The notes: generated by a model not told the origin, from the sequence alone. DNA of 64,000 nucleotides from Taudactylus pleione (GCA_031769625.1 JAUIMM010000135.1:3786001-3850000), one strand, 5' to 3'. Positions 11,570-23,481 are shown, counted from the stretch's first letter. A program made the numbers and translations.

Positions 11570-11694
11570 CATCTACATTCATACCGTACCACTGTGTTAA
11601 TGTCCAATCTCGCCCGGTCTTGGAAGCTAACCGTAGTTGGTCCTTGTTAGTACTGGGATGGGAGACCTCGTAGGAATACAAGGTACAGTAGATG
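11570..11694 (+). pseudogene. 5S rRNA-derived sequence
   Basis: About 125 bp colinear with vertebrate 5S rRNA (about 120 nt). Recognisable parts are CTTGGAAGCTAA (box A zone, about 11619-11630), GTTAGTACTGGGATGGGAGACC (within 11646-11667, box C zone) and GGAATACAAGGTACAGTAG near the 3' end. The 5' and 3' ends (CATCTAC / GTAGATG) are perfectly complementary over 7 bp although both differ from the usual 5S ends. No T-run terminator follows directly. It could be a diverged variant, a retropseudogene or the head of a 5S-derived SINE. Confidence 0.8.
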
Positions 11695-12266
11695 TAATAA
11701 CCCACATGCGAGTGAAGTTGTCCAGTGAAAGAATACAATTCAACGAAAGAACATTATTCAATGTCTGAAGAACTTTAAATATGGACATCTATTTGAACTT
11801 CCGTTAAAGACTGCCTATTTGTTGGATTTGGACCTTGCTGATCTTTTTCTAGTGGAAAATAACTGAATCGTATATCTTGAAAGTACTACATCGAATATTT
11901 ACATCGAATGGAAGGAACTGTTACTTTGTTCATTTTTGAACATGGAAGCTAAAATGTTTTCACTTTTATATATTTCATGGAGATTTTTTTAGCATGTCCT
12001 AAACTTAGGTGTCATTGATACTTTTTTAGTTTTTGTGTGTAGCACTACAAAAGAATTGAGTGCATTATTACTATTATTAGCCTTTATTTATATGACACCA
12101 TGTTATTTATATGACAGGCGTGGTAGCATTTGTTTTAGTGGAGCGTCAATAACACTTTCTTAGATTTTTGTCAGAAATCACTATCATGGTAATTAATGTT
12201 TATTATTATTTGATTATTTTTCATATGTTTGTAGAGCCACGTTTTTACGTAATCAAGCACACACTG

Positions 12267-12812
12267 GGCCTGATTCTGACCCACTCTCGAGTGCTGTACG
12301 CTTGCAAGCGGGTCAATGGTGCCCAAGTGCGCATGTGCACGACGGAGGGAGCTCCGTCGTGCGCATGTGCGAGACCCGGCGAGCGACGGGGAATCCGTCG
12401 CTCGGGGTCTCGCACCAAAGGGGGCGTGCTGTCGTTGGTGAGTGACAGCACGCCCCCTTTGGTGGGCATGCCGGGGGCATGGCTGCCAGACGGAGGCGAT
12501 CCCATGGGAACGCCTACCGTCTGGGTCCGGCCCCACTGACATCACTAGTGATGTCAGTGGGAGTGATTTTGGCACTGATAGAGCCAAAATCACTCCAGGG
12601 CTTGCGGCAACGAGACCCTACCGCAGGGTCTCGTCGCAAGCCCGATGGTCGCGAGGTCTTGACCATCGCAACCATCATCATGGACGCTCGCATAAGCTGT
12701 GGGTGGTAGCCCACAGCTATGCGAGCGTCCAAGAGGCCACTCCAATTTTAGGTAGGCCGGGCCTGATTCAGAGTCGGTGCTCTGGTCAGAGCGTCCGGCT
12801 CTGAATCAGGCC
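12267..12812. mobile_element. Palindrome-array MITE (copy 2)
   Basis: Complete 546-bp copy, ends GGCCTGATTC / GAATCAGGCC, flanked by perfect CACTG repeats (12262-12266 and 12813-12817). The interior is a series of near-perfect hairpins: GCATGTGCACGACGG arms, CGAGCGACGG arms, AAAGGGGGCGTGCTGTC arms around 12440, GGCGATCCCATGGGAACGCC, CCCACTGACATCACTAGTGA palindrome at about 12535-12560, GTGATTTTGGC arms, a CTTGCGACGAGACC-type stem, GCGAGGTCTTGACC stem and GACGCTCGCATAGCTGTGGG arms. No coding capacity. Confidence 0.9.
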
Positions 12813-12912
12813 CACTGTATATTATGTGTTGTTGTAATCAGGGATATTGTCATGACTGCAGCTGAGATTGTCCTAATTTTTAGGAAAAAAAGAATGAAAG
12901 TACTCTCTATGG

Positions 12913-13073
12913 CAGTGATTCCCAACCTCTGTCCTCAAGGCACACTAACAGTCCTGGTTTTAGTGATATCCATGATTGTACACAGATGGTTAAATCAATA
13001 TAACTGAGGTACTCAGCTATCCCTAAAACCTGGACTGTTAGTGTGCCTTGAGGACCGTGGTTGGGAACCCCTG
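12913..13073. mobile_element. hAT MITE, 161 bp
   Basis: Inverted termini of about 50 bp (CAGTGATTCCCAACC... and ...GGTTGGGAACCCCTG) and a perfect 8-bp target duplication CTCTATGG at 12905-12912 and 13074-13081, diagnostic of hAT transposition. Non-coding. Confidence 0.95.
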
Positions 13074-13081
13074 CTCTATGG

Positions 13082-15044
13082 TTTGAGGCACAAGTTCTAC
13101 CTAGCTTATTGTACATAAAATATAACTTTTATTAATTATTATTAAAAACTAAATATAGCATAAGACAGGCCTATGATATAACAGATGACATGTATTAAGA
13201 TAAGGCCAAAAGTTGGCATCAGGAGTGGATTATGCCAGGCTATGGTGTGGGTATGGCATCCATGACCAGCAGGCATGGGTGCTTAGCAAAAAGTACCTAA
13301 TGGAGGGGACACATAAGGACAGCAGGTGCAGTGCAATACAGAAAGAACAATAAGAGATCCATTAGTTTATTGCTGTTAAAATCAAATCACCTTATATACT
13401 TATCTTACGTTAACTAATAAATAAAGACACGGACACATAACAGCTTGGCTAAAAAGGTCACAACTTTTTATTTATAAACTGAAAGATTAACCTAACTGAG
13501 GTGGCCAGTAGATGCTGCAACTCAGTTCTAGATTTCTATCTCTGAAACACTCGGGGAATTACGTAAACGTCCCCCCTATAGACACACTTGCGATGGGAAG
13601 GTCTTGCTTCCCTCACGGGCACAGTCCGAGCGATCCGCACATGACACGCTCGGGTCCCCCCGCACAGAGAGGAAAAACTCGCCGTTTATTGTAGCACAAC
13701 GCTTTCTTGTGCCACAATAAAGCCACTGAGATGCAGTGTTCTCTGGCCAATGCTGCGCCTCCCCTAAGTGGAAAAAAGGGGGTTAGTACACAAACAAAAG
13801 GCCAAGGTTTTGGGTGGGATGGAGGGTTCCAAAATGGAAAAGAGACTACCTTTACCCAGAAAACCCTTAATATACTCCACTAGCTAGCCACTCCCCTGAG
13901 CAAAGCATTGGCCAATTTCAAACCAGGTGACACCCTAATTAAACTAAACTGCCCAGCAACAAGGTTGTCATGTTAAACAATCAACAAAAAAACTAGGATT
14001 CTTACCTATTCTCAAGCCTAGTCAGCTTTCGCCTAACATAAACTTTATTTACACTTCTCCATATCCTCCAGCACAATAAGCGTAAAGGTTACAAGCTCAA
14101 CTTCGCCAATTTCCTCCAGCATAATACTTGCAGCAGATGGTAAGTGCTGCTGTATGTTTTAAGCTGAACAGTTAGAAAAGGTTAGGTACACTTTCCAAAC
14201 GAACACCTCCAGCACAGTCTTACACCAATGGCACAGCAGTGAAATGGCAGAACATACCCGGTGTTGCTGGGCTCAGTAGTTCTACAGCATGTAAGTCCAA
14301 CAAATACAGTATACAGGGGAATCTAGAATCAAAGTTATCGCACACGTCTTAATTCTCATGGAGACTCCTAATGTGCGGTACATCCCATTACACAGGGACC
14401 CTCTCTGCTTCCATCACCCAACATGCACCTACTTTAGGTATACTCTTTGGCGTCACAAGGGGGGTGCGGGACGCACTGGGGTGTTACCCGCCGTGGGGTG
14501 ACACCAAGATGCAGACTCCCCCCAGTGACAGGAGCCGGGTGCTGCACTGTATAATTAAGTGCAGCACTCAGAGGGCACTGCACAGTCCGCACCTCCAGCA
14601 CCCCCCCTCCTGCCTCTCAGTGATAGGCAGCACAGTGACTGGAATCGGACCACAGTAGTTCGGCCATGAGGCCACGCCCCCTTTCACGTAGCCATGCCCC
14701 CTGCCCGTGAGGACACACCCATTTTTGGCTTCACCGTGCTCACAGCATTCCTCCCCACAGCGGGTGACACTACAGGGAGGAACGTCACTGGGAATAGTGA
14801 CGTCCTGTATAACCAGGGACCCTGCCACTAGTGCACATAGGTAATAGAGATGTGTATTGTCCTTTCTCTTGCCCTTGCTTAGAAGCCATCTAATTGAATA
14901 ACCGTGAGCGGCTTCTGAATAAAGTATACACTTGAAATTTCAGTTTGTTTACATCACGTGACCGGGTGCTGGAAAAAAAAGGGTTTTGTGTAATTGTCTG
15001 TTATTTTCTTCTGTGAAATTATATTTAAAAATGGGTCTGCCTCC
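13082..15044. other. Diverged interspersed repeats, no gene seen
   Basis: 13.1-14.3 kb is AT-rich with a GC-richer block at 13.5-13.7 kb. 14.43-14.85 kb is GC-rich and contains the pieces GCGTCACAAGGGGG and GGAGGAACGTCACTG, which look like a degraded hAT-like element, but I cannot pair its ends. I see no exon-like structure. Confidence 0.35.
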
Positions 15045-16560
15045 TGTCGAAGCTGGATTATTGGCTGAGACAAGATCAGTTTAAAATTGAATCGCAGCGA
15101 CACCATCTTGCGATTGGCCGCAAGACGCCATTTTGCGAATGGCCGCCTAAGCGCCATTTTAGATAAACTCACACTTTAGTACATGTGGCGATATTACTAT
15201 TAGCATCATGCGATTGCATCTGTGACCATTGCCATAAGTTACGGCGATTCACCAAAAGCCCTTTTCATGACTTTTACGTAGTTTGGGTGCTCTGGATAAA
15301 GTGTATATTATTATAATTCCCCTAAAGGATATATATTCAAAATTGGATTGCATTAGCTAAACAGAGCAAATGGCCACGTGACAACTAGCCTGTGTAGACA
15401 AGCTTCCTGAATATAACGTCTCTCACTCCAGGTGGCCCTGCTCGAATACACACCTTATATTAGCAGGCTTCCTGCAATAAAATACCTTCAAAGCCAAGAG
15501 TGTTATCTTAGGTTTGGGTCTTGTAGCTGTGCTAATTTGCATTTACACAAGAGCCTGGGAGAACAAAGGACTTTACTTTTGAGCCTGGGAAGGGTGGGGG
15601 CTGCTGAGAGAGAGGGGGCGTGTGGAACTATAAGGCTCAGCATTCCACACTGCTAGGTGTTCACTTAGTTTAAGTAAGATTTAAGTGCACCATTTCTCAT
15701 ACACACATTAATACGCACAATTGCTCTGGTAACTAATTGCATATTAGCGAATGCATAAGATCCTGTATGAAAACGCTGTTTGTTAGCTTCATGCGCACGC
15801 ATCTGCCCCAAGTTAACTAGCGTCTTTACATCACACCCCGCATACTTATACATTACATATTCACATAAAAGGTTTAATAAGCTTTAAGGTATAAGATTTA
15901 AGTTTGTTCAGTTAGTATGAATGCTGTGAAATAATGATTGTTTGGTAATTAAGGTTTTATACATGATAAGTGAGCCGTGTTTGGTATTGTACTGATGCGT
16001 ACTCTTTCAACAGAATTCCGATATTATCGGTGTGGAGATCGCATCATGCATTCTCAACTTATGGACCGCAGAAACTTCAAGCAACAAAATGTATATTATA
16101 TGAACAACTGTTAGGATGTTGCATGGGGCGGGAAACCAGAGACCCTCAGTTGTTGGAGGCTGGGTAGTGTCTATTTGAACCAGCCTGTTAAATGCTCTGT
16201 AACAGATGCATCCCCCTTGAGGACCAATGGCATCAGCAACAAACTTCTCTATTGTGTTGTCTATTTCTGGGGGGTATAAATATGTGTGCTCCAACACTGG
16301 GTCTTGGTCCTCTTGCTGAATGCTGATTGACGAGGGGTTTCTTGCTGAAGCCTAACATCTGGACCAGAAGCGCTGCGCATGTATACTGTACTTGGGTCTG
16401 TATAATTCCTTTGCGTTGAATTGTGTCTGGATCAATAGCGTGTAACTGACTGTACTTTTACTTGAATAATACTTTGTGCTTTGGAACCACATGTTCTAAG
16501 TCTGGAGTCTCTATTTATTGTATGACTGCGTATGCAAATTAGCGTAATCCTTAGAGGTTT
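15045..16560 (+). mobile_element. LTR-like repeat, copy 2
   Basis: Starts TGTCGAAGCTGGATTATTGG and follows 1418-2700 block by block. A clear TATA box (GGGTATAAATATG, about 16271) is followed by GCTCCAACACTGG, a CTTGAATAATACTT block near 16461, and GACTGCGTATGCAAATTAGCG at the end. No internal retroviral genes lie between the two copies, so they are separate insertions. It carries indels of 20-100 bp relative to copy 1. Confidence 0.55.
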
Positions 16561-16787
16561 ATAGGTAGGATATTATAAGGTATAGACAGGGGTATATAGA
16601 GGTTCAATTTCAGTATCGTTACTCCTAAAAATCTTATATATAATATTGTATATGTATATTCTATATGCATTTGTGTTTGAAATGAGTGAGTTGTTTACAC
16701 ATGGCACTTCCAAATTGAATTCAGGTGCCAATCAATTATCCCTGTTTGGAGGGGTATAAAAGCATCATTTTGGAAATATAGTGGATA

Positions 16788-16827
16788 CCTTTGAAAAAGC
16801 TGCACTTGGATGCAGCAAAACGCGTCA
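16788..16827 (+). ncRNA. Hammerhead-ribozyme-like core (family 2)
   Basis: Plus strand: TTGAAAA, extra A, stem GCTGCA/TGCAGC with a 6-nt loop, then AAAAC and GCGTC. Compared with the GAAA of the consensus, G12 has become A, which should abolish catalysis. Position 3 is U and position 8 is A. An upstream TATAAAAG at about 16755 may be coincidental. Confidence 0.4.
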
Positions 16828-17478
16828 GGTTTTCATTAGGATCACTACCTCTCATCCACCTACCTCATTTGGTCATTCCATTTGGACAATTATCAGCTTG
16901 CCCAAGTAGCCTTGGAATATCTGGGAACCAGCGACCAAAGTTACGCCAGCACTGGCCATAGCCAAATATCTGCCATCCATGGACACCGCTTATTGTGAGG
17001 ACCAAAACATCTAACGTATCCATATAATTTGGAAGGGACATTCCTCTAGCGGATACCAGGACCCATCGCCAGCAGACAGGCCTATACATCATTGTGTCAT
17101 CGCTAATGTTTTCCTAAGTGGCTCTATGGACATTAGACCAATATGGTCTTGAGGTTGTGGGTGAGATCCTACATATGTACATATCTATATATGTCTACAT
17201 TTTAATGTGTAACAGTATTATTTTCATTGGGAATTAAATATTTATATTAATTTCCTCCCCTTTTTTTAATATATTAAATATGTTGAAAGCATTTTTATAT
17301 GTGTTTAAATAATTGCTACATACTACAACTGTTAGCGCTATTTTTTTCCTTTTTTTACCCTGTGCAAGAATAACATGTGTATAACATTTTCTTATAGGAT
17401 GCCTGCAAAACTGTAGGAATATCCAATAATACATTATTGCTATAACTGCTCTAACCGGCCAGGCACTTCCTGACACTG

Positions 17479-17510
17479 GGGCTGATTCAGACCCGCTCGC
17501 AAGCGCACAG
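17479..17510 (+). mobile_element. End fragment of a GGCCTGATTC MITE
   Basis: Thirty-odd bases reading GGGGCTGATTCAGACCCG then CTCGCAAGCG match the left end of the MITE at 45876. It is fused directly to retroelement coding sequence at 17511, so its right part has been lost. Confidence 0.6.
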
Positions 17511-17660
17511 TGCTCCACTGGCAGCCTCCGCTCCACCGCAGCAGTTTCTTCTGTCTCTTCTGTTTCAGACACACCTGATATGGTCGATTTGGAGGAGATG
17601 TCAGGGCAGCGGTCATCATCAGTGCCTCACAGTGGTTCCCCCTCAGTGTCATCAGGTGAC
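17511..17660 (+). pseudogene. DIRS-like element coding fragment
   Basis: Reads in one frame as a Ser-rich segment containing DTPDMVDLEEMSGQRSSSV and SGSPSVSSG. It is the counterpart of the minus-strand segment at 5450-5580 of the tyrosine-recombinase pseudogene (VDLEEVSGERSSSVPHS). Substitutions between the two copies mostly keep the protein sequence. Truncated on both sides by other repeats. Confidence 0.6.
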
Positions 17661-18696
17661 ACTATATAAGGGGCTTACTACTAGGGGCACTGTATAAGGG
17701 GCTTACTGCTAGGGGACCACTACTGGGGGCAATAAATAGGGAAGACCACTACAGGGGGCACTGTATAAGGGCACTGGATAGGGGAGATCACTACTGGGGG
17801 CCTGCATAAGGGGGACCACTACTGGGGGTACTGCATGGGGGGGGGACTACTGCTGGGGGTACTATATAAGGGGCTTATTACTAGGGGCACTGCACTGGGG
17901 GGACCACTACTGGGGGCACTAAATAGGGAGGATCACTACAGGGGGCACTGTATAAAGGGCACTGGATAGGGGGGATCAATGCTGGGGGCCTGCATAAGGG
18001 GGACCACTACTGGAGGCACTGCATGGGGGGACTACTGCTGGGGGCACTATATAAAGGGCACTGCATAGGGGGTACCACTACTGGGGGCACTGCATAAGGG
18101 GGGACTACTACTGGGGGCACTATATAAAGGCACTGCATAAGGAGGTACCACTACTGGGGGCACTGCATTGGGGGGACTGCTACCTGGGGCATTATATAAG
18201 GGGCACTGCATAAGGGGGACCACTACTGGGGGCACTTCACGGGGAGGACCACTACATGGGGCACTGCATAAGGGGGACCACTACTGGGGGCACTAAATAA
18301 GGGTAACTAATGAGGGGCTGCATAAAGGGAACCACTAATGTGGGCATTGCAGACTGGGGGTACTGTATAAGGGGAACTAATGGGGGGGCTGCATAAGGGG
18401 GACCACTACTGGGGGTACTGTATAAGGGGCACCACTATGGGCCTGCATAAGAGGGACCACAACTGGGGACATTGCATATTGGGGGTACTGTATAAGGGGC
18501 ACTACTGGGGTTAAGGTGCATATGGAAAGGAATGTTCAGAGTGATGATAAAGGGGTGTGTGTCATGTTGACATGCCCCATTTTTAAGTGACCACGCCCCT
18601 TTTTTCACCGCGCCTGCCAAAGGCGCACGCACATAGAGGGGGTGGACTCCATTTTTAAATTTGCCCTGGGCTCCAAATACCCTAGGTATGCCACTG
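17661..18696 (-). mobile_element. hAT-like element with internal minisatellite
   Basis: From 17661 to about 18510 irregular units of about 30 bp repeat the words GGGGCACTGTATAAGGGG and GACCACTACTGGGGGCACT. The unique tail ends TACCCTAGGTATGCCACTG at 18696; its inverse CAGTGGCATACCTAGGG is a CAGTGG-type hAT terminus. The other terminus is missing. No reading frame. Confidence 0.6.
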
Positions 18697-18699
18697 TTT

Positions 18700-20336
18700 C
18701 TAACCTCTCATGAGAAGGGTGACCTCATCAAAATCATCATCAAAATCAAAATCCTGAAAAAAATTCACCTGCCTGTGATCTGCGAGTTTGGCAGGAACAT
18801 ACACAGATCACTGTGATCCATGTACAGCAGTGGCCAAAATTGTGGAAAGCTTTTGGAAAATGTGTGCTTTTAGGCTTTAATTGCGTATTGGGCTTAAAGT
18901 GGTCCTGGAGAGGTGGTGGAACTCATCTACCCACCATCTACTCCCCCCCTCCTGCCATGCTAGTCTGACAGGCAAAAACACTATTGAGTATAGGAATGGT
19001 AAAGTGAATGGCAGGCCGCCTAGGCCCCAGAAGCTTTTGGGGCTATGACAGTGTGAAATACATTTTAGATGCTTTTTTTTAGCATTCCTGCCATCAGCTG
19101 AGACTACAATGTTAGATCAGTGCAAACAGCATGTACTTACACATGTCCGCTCTGGTTCGGGTAAGTCGTTTTTTTATTTTGCAAAGACCCTGAATACTAC
19201 GGAGACCAGCGCCAGGACGGAGGTGAGTATACAATCTTTTTTTCAGCTCCTGTCATTGATTCTACTTGGAGAAGTGGACAGGCACATCTGGAAGCAGGTA
19301 AGTATGTGTGAGTGGGTAGGTGTATGGAATAAAGTTTTACTAGGCAAGGAGTGTGTGTTGTCTTTATTTATTTTACAGTGGGGGTACTAGTTCCACAAGT
19401 GCCAAAGGGCAGGCATGCTGGCACCTGTAGTCCCATTGTAAGATACAATAGTTTAATTCTATTTTACACTTATTACCCCCATACCCAACACTCCAGGGGT
19501 GCAGGGAAGAGCCCTGGGCTTCAGTACAAGCATGGAGTTTGGGGGGGGGAACCCCTTCTTGGGGGGTCCCCACTTCCCCTGAGATCCCCAGCTTGGCCTG
19601 AGCGGCTTGGGTTGATAATGCTTTGGCTACAGAGCTACGGTAATAGGGTTTCTGGGCTGTGGCATTACAGCCCGGCTGTTTTGGGTCCGGTGCTGGCATT
19701 AATTATAGGGGCACCCCTACGCAATTTTTTCCCCCCTATAATTAAAAAAAGGACTGGCCCTGCAGCCTGGTGCTGGTACCTAAATTACGGTGGAACCCTA
19801 CTAGTTTTGTTCTTCATAATTTTAGGTACCTGGACTGGCTGGCAAGTCCAGGGCTGGTTAAGCTTTAGGGTGGGATCCTATGTCATTTTTTAAAATAATA
19901 TTTAACCCATTTTTTAACAGGTACAACACAAGCCGCCTTCACATATCTCATTGATATGTGCAGGCTGCTTGCTCGGGAGAGTTTTGCAGAGAGAAGACAC
20001 TTGCTCGGGTGAGTAATTTCCTGCAAAACATGCTACTCGTGGGAGATATCTCGTTCTGCTTCACCATTGGACATCTCACTCTCAGCTAAATTCACTTCTT
20101 GGTAAATTTGAGAGTTTTAGGAGCATAAAATCACCTGAGTTTCGGCGAAGCTAATCGAGTTTAAAAAAAAAAAAGCAAACTCTCCCAGACTCGATTCTTA
20201 GTAAATTTACCCCTAAATGTTTTCCATTTGTAAATGCTATATATACAGTAGAATGAGTTGGCAGTAACTAATTCATCTTACCTATCTTCTTTTCCTTTTT
20301 ATTTTTTTTTCCACATTTCGTAGAAAATCAGACAAT
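18700..20336. mobile_element. Diverged non-autonomous repeats, unclassified
   Basis: 19.1-19.9 kb is a moderately GC-rich repeat with inverted blocks (GGGGTTCCCC-like and TGGACTGGC/GCCAGTCC pieces). 19.95-20.22 kb contains AACTCTC/GAGAGTTT inverted motifs and ends TTAGTAAATTTACCCCTAA, typical of a Harbinger- or Tc1-derived MITE edge. Open frames of 93-180 codons here show no protein family features. Confidence 0.35.
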
Positions 20337-20585
20337 GGGCCAAATATAATAGGGTCAGAGGTCAATAAATGTGAGGGTTTAGCAGTAAACTCTGACACTT
20401 TTTAAACTTGCCCAATGTATTAGAGTCCGAGAACAGGCAAACTCATGTTTTTACACTCAAAAAACTCTCACGATTTAAACTCTCATCCAGATGTTTTCCA
20501 ATTTTGAAGATAAAACTCGACCAATGTGAGAGTTTACTGCTATACTTTTACATTTTCTAATCTCTCACCCTATTAAATTTGGTCC
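20337..20585. mobile_element. Short palindromic MITE, copy 2
   Basis: Same family as 1126-1338: ends GGGCCAAATATAATAGGG and AATTTGGTCC, with the internal landmarks TCCGAGAACAGG and CATCCAGATGTTTTC shared in order. It is about 35 bp longer than copy 1. Confidence 0.75.
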
Positions 20586-21176
20586 ACCTGCTGCAATCCG
20601 ACCCACTGGCTGGACTGCAGAGTAATCATCACAGTGTTGGGCGCCAAATAACCTACCTGTAAATTTTTGGAGTGTGGGAAGAAACCGGAGAGCACCTGGA
20701 GGAACCTGCGCAAGCACAGGGAGAATATACAAACTCCACACATGATCACTAAACAGCAGCAGATATTTAGTTTTATTATTTGCTGGATAATGGGGTTTTA
20801 AATATTAATTTAAAAAAGACCCCAAATCTGTACGGAGACTTTTACATTATAAATTGCTTCCAGAGGTGAGGTGACAAACATGTGATTCTCTTTCTTTTAT
20901 TCTCACACTGATAGCTGCCTATATATATAGGGACCTGCAGAAAATAAAGGGGTCCCTTGACACTGGGCTGCAGGCTTATATGCTTTGATCAAATCATGAC
21001 AAAATCCCCTTTGTTTTATTTGCTGCACACACATAGATCTGCAGCATATTATTGTTAGCGTTGATAGCAAACGTATTTCTGTTTTGTATACATTTATGGC
21101 AGTAATAATGCCACGCTGTTGTTACCATGTATGATATTGGTAAAAACCGAGCGTGGGCATATTTCTTTTATATATA
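20586..21176. other. Intergenic sequence, nothing recognised
   Basis: AT-rich sequence leading up to the Tc1 element. I see no conserved frame or paired termini. Confidence 0.5.
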
Positions 21177-21430
21177 CAGTCAGGTGCATAAATATTGGGA
21201 CATTGACAGAATTTTCATATTTTGACCTCTATTCACCACCACAATGGCTTTGAAATGAAACAAACAAGATGTGCTTTAACTGCAGACTTTCAGATTTAAT
21301 TTGAGGGTAATTACATCCAAATCATGTGAACGGTGTAGGAATTACAACGGTTTCTATATGTGCCTCCCACTTTTTAAGGGGCCAAAAGTAATGGGACAAA
21401 CTAAGCAATCCTAAATCTAACTATCACTTT

Positions 21431-22810
21431 TTAATACTTTGTTGCAAATCCTTTGCAGGCAATTACAGCCTGAAGTCTGGAACGCATAGACATCACCAGA
21501 CGCTGGGTTTCATCCCTGGTGATGCTCTGCCAGGCCTCTACTGCAAATGTCTTCAGTTCCTGCTTATTCTTGGGGCATTTTAACTTCAGTTTTGTCTTCA
21601 TCAAGTGAAATGCATGCTCAATCAGATTCAGGTCTGTGGATTGACTTAAGCTGGCCACACACTAGACCAACTTACATCCAACCATCCAACTAGTTGATTG
21701 GTTGGAATGAAAACCTGGTAAGGTATGAAAGCAAATGACAATCAGCAATTTGCTCCCAAACGCCGGAATATGAACAAAAACTGTTGTTTGAACAAATTGT
21801 TTAGATCAAACATTTAACAAACTTTTCTGAACGACCATTTTCATCTGTTTTCTGGCATTTAGGAGCAAATTGCTGATCATCAGTTACTCCCATACCTTAC
21901 CAGATTTTCTTTCCAACCAATCAACTAGTTGGCTGGTTGGACAGATAATCTTTAGATGTGTGGCCAGCTTTAGCCATTGCATAACATTCCACTTTTTAGC
22001 CTTAAAAAATTATTTGGTTGCTTTTGCAGTATGCTTCGGGTCATTGTCCATCTGCACTGTGAAGCACCGTCCAATGAGTTCTGAAGCATTTGACTGAATA
22101 TGAGCATATAATATTGCCTGAAACACTTCAGAATTCATTCTGCTGCTTTTGTCAGCAGTCACATCATCAATAAATACAAGGGAACCAGTTCCATTGGCAG
22201 CCATACATGCACACGCCATGACACTACCACCACCATGCTTCACTGATGAGGTGGTATGTTTTGGATCATGAGCAGTTCCTTTCCTTCTCCATACTCTTCT
22301 CTTCCCATCACTCTGGTACAAGTTGATCTTTTTCTCATCTGTCCATAGGATGTTGTTCCAGAACTGTAATGGCTTTTTTAGATGTTGTTTGGCAAACTCT
22401 AATCTGGTGTTCCTGTTTTTGTGGCTCACCAATGGTTTACATCTTGTGGTGAACCCTCTATATTCACTCTTGTGAAGTCTTCTCTTGATTGTTGACTTTG
22501 ACACATATACACCTACCTCATGGAGAGTGTTCTTGATTTGGCCAACTGTTGTGAAGGGGTTTTTCTTCACCAGGGAAATAATTCTTCTGTCATCCACCAC
22601 AGTTGTTTTCCGTGGTCTTCCGGGTCTTTTGGTGTTGCTGAGCTCTCCGGTGCGTTCTTTCTTTTTAAGAATGTTCCAAACAGTTGATTTGGCCACACCT
22701 AATGTTTTTGCTATCTCTCTGATGGGTTTGTTTTGATATTTCAGCCTAATGATGGCTTGCTTCACTGATAGTGACAGCTCTTTGGATCTCATATTGAGAG
22801 TCGACAGCAA
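21431..22810 (-). pseudogene. Tc1-like transposase, disrupted
   Basis: The first 266 codons are open (22810 down to 22010): N-terminal helix-turn-helix DNA-binding domain (IREIAKTLGVAKSTVWNIL), the GRPRK AT-hook-like linker, second HTH (ISKSTIKRRLHK-like, here VSKSTIKRRLHK), then the catalytic core with the first Asp in ILWTDEKKINLYQ and the second in VQMDNDPKHTA. A Glu codon then reads TAA (stop at about 22010). The 321-bp insertion follows, and the rest (21658 to 21431) holds DLNLIEHAFHLMKTKL with the third catalytic Glu, through to ATKY-stop. DD34E catalytic residues are all present but separated by the stop and the insertion, so no full protein can be made. Confidence 0.95.
21649..21969. 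mobile_element. PIF/Harbinger-like MITE inside Tc1
   Basis: Inverted ends AGCTGGCCACACA, 321 bp, with target duplication TTA (21646-21648 and 21970-21972) in the context C-TTA-G. The homologous position in the Tc1 at 58.1 kb is uninterrupted (GACTTGGCC versus GAC-TTA-GCC), so the empty site is known from a paralogue. A TTA duplication within CTTAG is the published PIF/Tourist preference. Interior palindromic around GTTGGATGG/CCAACCA. Confidence 0.9.
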
Positions 22811-23157
22811 CTGATTCCAAATGCAAATGTCACACCTAGAATCAACTCCAGACCTTTTACCTGCTTAATTGATAATGAAATAACGAGGGAATAGCCCACA
22901 CCTGTCCATGAAATAGCTTTTGAGTTGATAGTCCCATTACTTTTGGCCCCTTAAAAAGTGGGAGTCACATATAGAAACCGTTGTAATTCCTACACCGGTC
23001 ACCTGATTTGGATGTAATTACCCTCAAATTAAATCTGAAAGTCTGCAGTCAAAGCACATCTTGTTTGTTTCATTTCAAAGCCATTGTGGTGGTGAATAGA
23101 GGCCAAAATATGAAAATTCTGTCAATGTCCCAATATTTATGCACCTGACTGTATATA

Positions 23158-23272
23158 TAGCAATAGGGGGCACTCCCGGCGACTTCCCAAAGACAAAACA
23201 AGCTCGTAGGTAAGGTTCCTATGAGCTTGTTGTGTCTCTTGTGAAGTCACCGGGAGTGCCCCCTATTGCTTT
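23158..23272. repeat. Fold-back repeat with GGCACTC ends
   Basis: Arms of about 48 bp (AGCAATAGGGGGCACTCCCG... and ...CGGGAGTGCCCCCTATTGCT) flank a centre near 23207-23222 that is also self-complementary (AAGCTCGTAGG / CCTATGAGCTT). It directly follows the Tc1 right end and resembles the fold-backs at 44.7 and 50.3-50.7 kb in its GGCACTC motif, but has no hammerhead-like core. Confidence 0.8.
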
Positions 23273-23392
23273 ATATATTTGTTCCTTTTTCCATCATTGG
23301 GAAAGGTCATTGAGGAGAGCACCAGGCGCGCATTGCATATTTGATCTTGTGGAGTGCCAGCCGCAATTGCTGTATATGTGTATGTGTGTGTG

Positions 23393-23397
<5 letters not shown>

Positions 23398-23431
<34 letters not shown>
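23398..23431. repeat. (TA)n microsatellite
   Basis: About 17 TA units, preceded by TGTGTATATGTA-type sequence and followed directly by GCTCGGCACTG, the start of a hammerhead-bearing repeat unit. Confidence 0.95.
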
Positions 23432-23433
<2 letters not shown>

Positions 23434-23481
23434 TCGGCACTGAAGTATATCCAAAATATATTAGACAAATGACATGTCAGC

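Larger units (their letters stand above)
21177..23151 (-). mobile_element. Tc1/mariner element, defective, with Harbinger-like insertion
   Basis: Inverted termini of roughly 220 bp begin CAGTCAGGTGCATAAATATT on both sides and are flanked by TA (21175-21176 and 23152-23153). Total 1975 bp; without the 321-bp insertion and its 3-bp duplication it is about 1.65 kb, the usual Tc1 size. The transposase lies on the minus strand. It is closely related to the element at 56422-58612. Confidence 0.95.

Noticed and set aside
1418..16560. A complete provirus bounded by the two LTR-like copies
   Set aside because: The copies are 13.6 kb apart but no gag, pol or env frame lies between them; the interval holds unrelated elements. 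They are better seen as independent insertions.
18047..18632. Pro/Val-rich frames at 18.0-18.6 kb, and Gly-rich frames at 35.8-36.4 kb
   Set aside because: Translations of the 28-31-bp minisatellite units in hAT-like elements.
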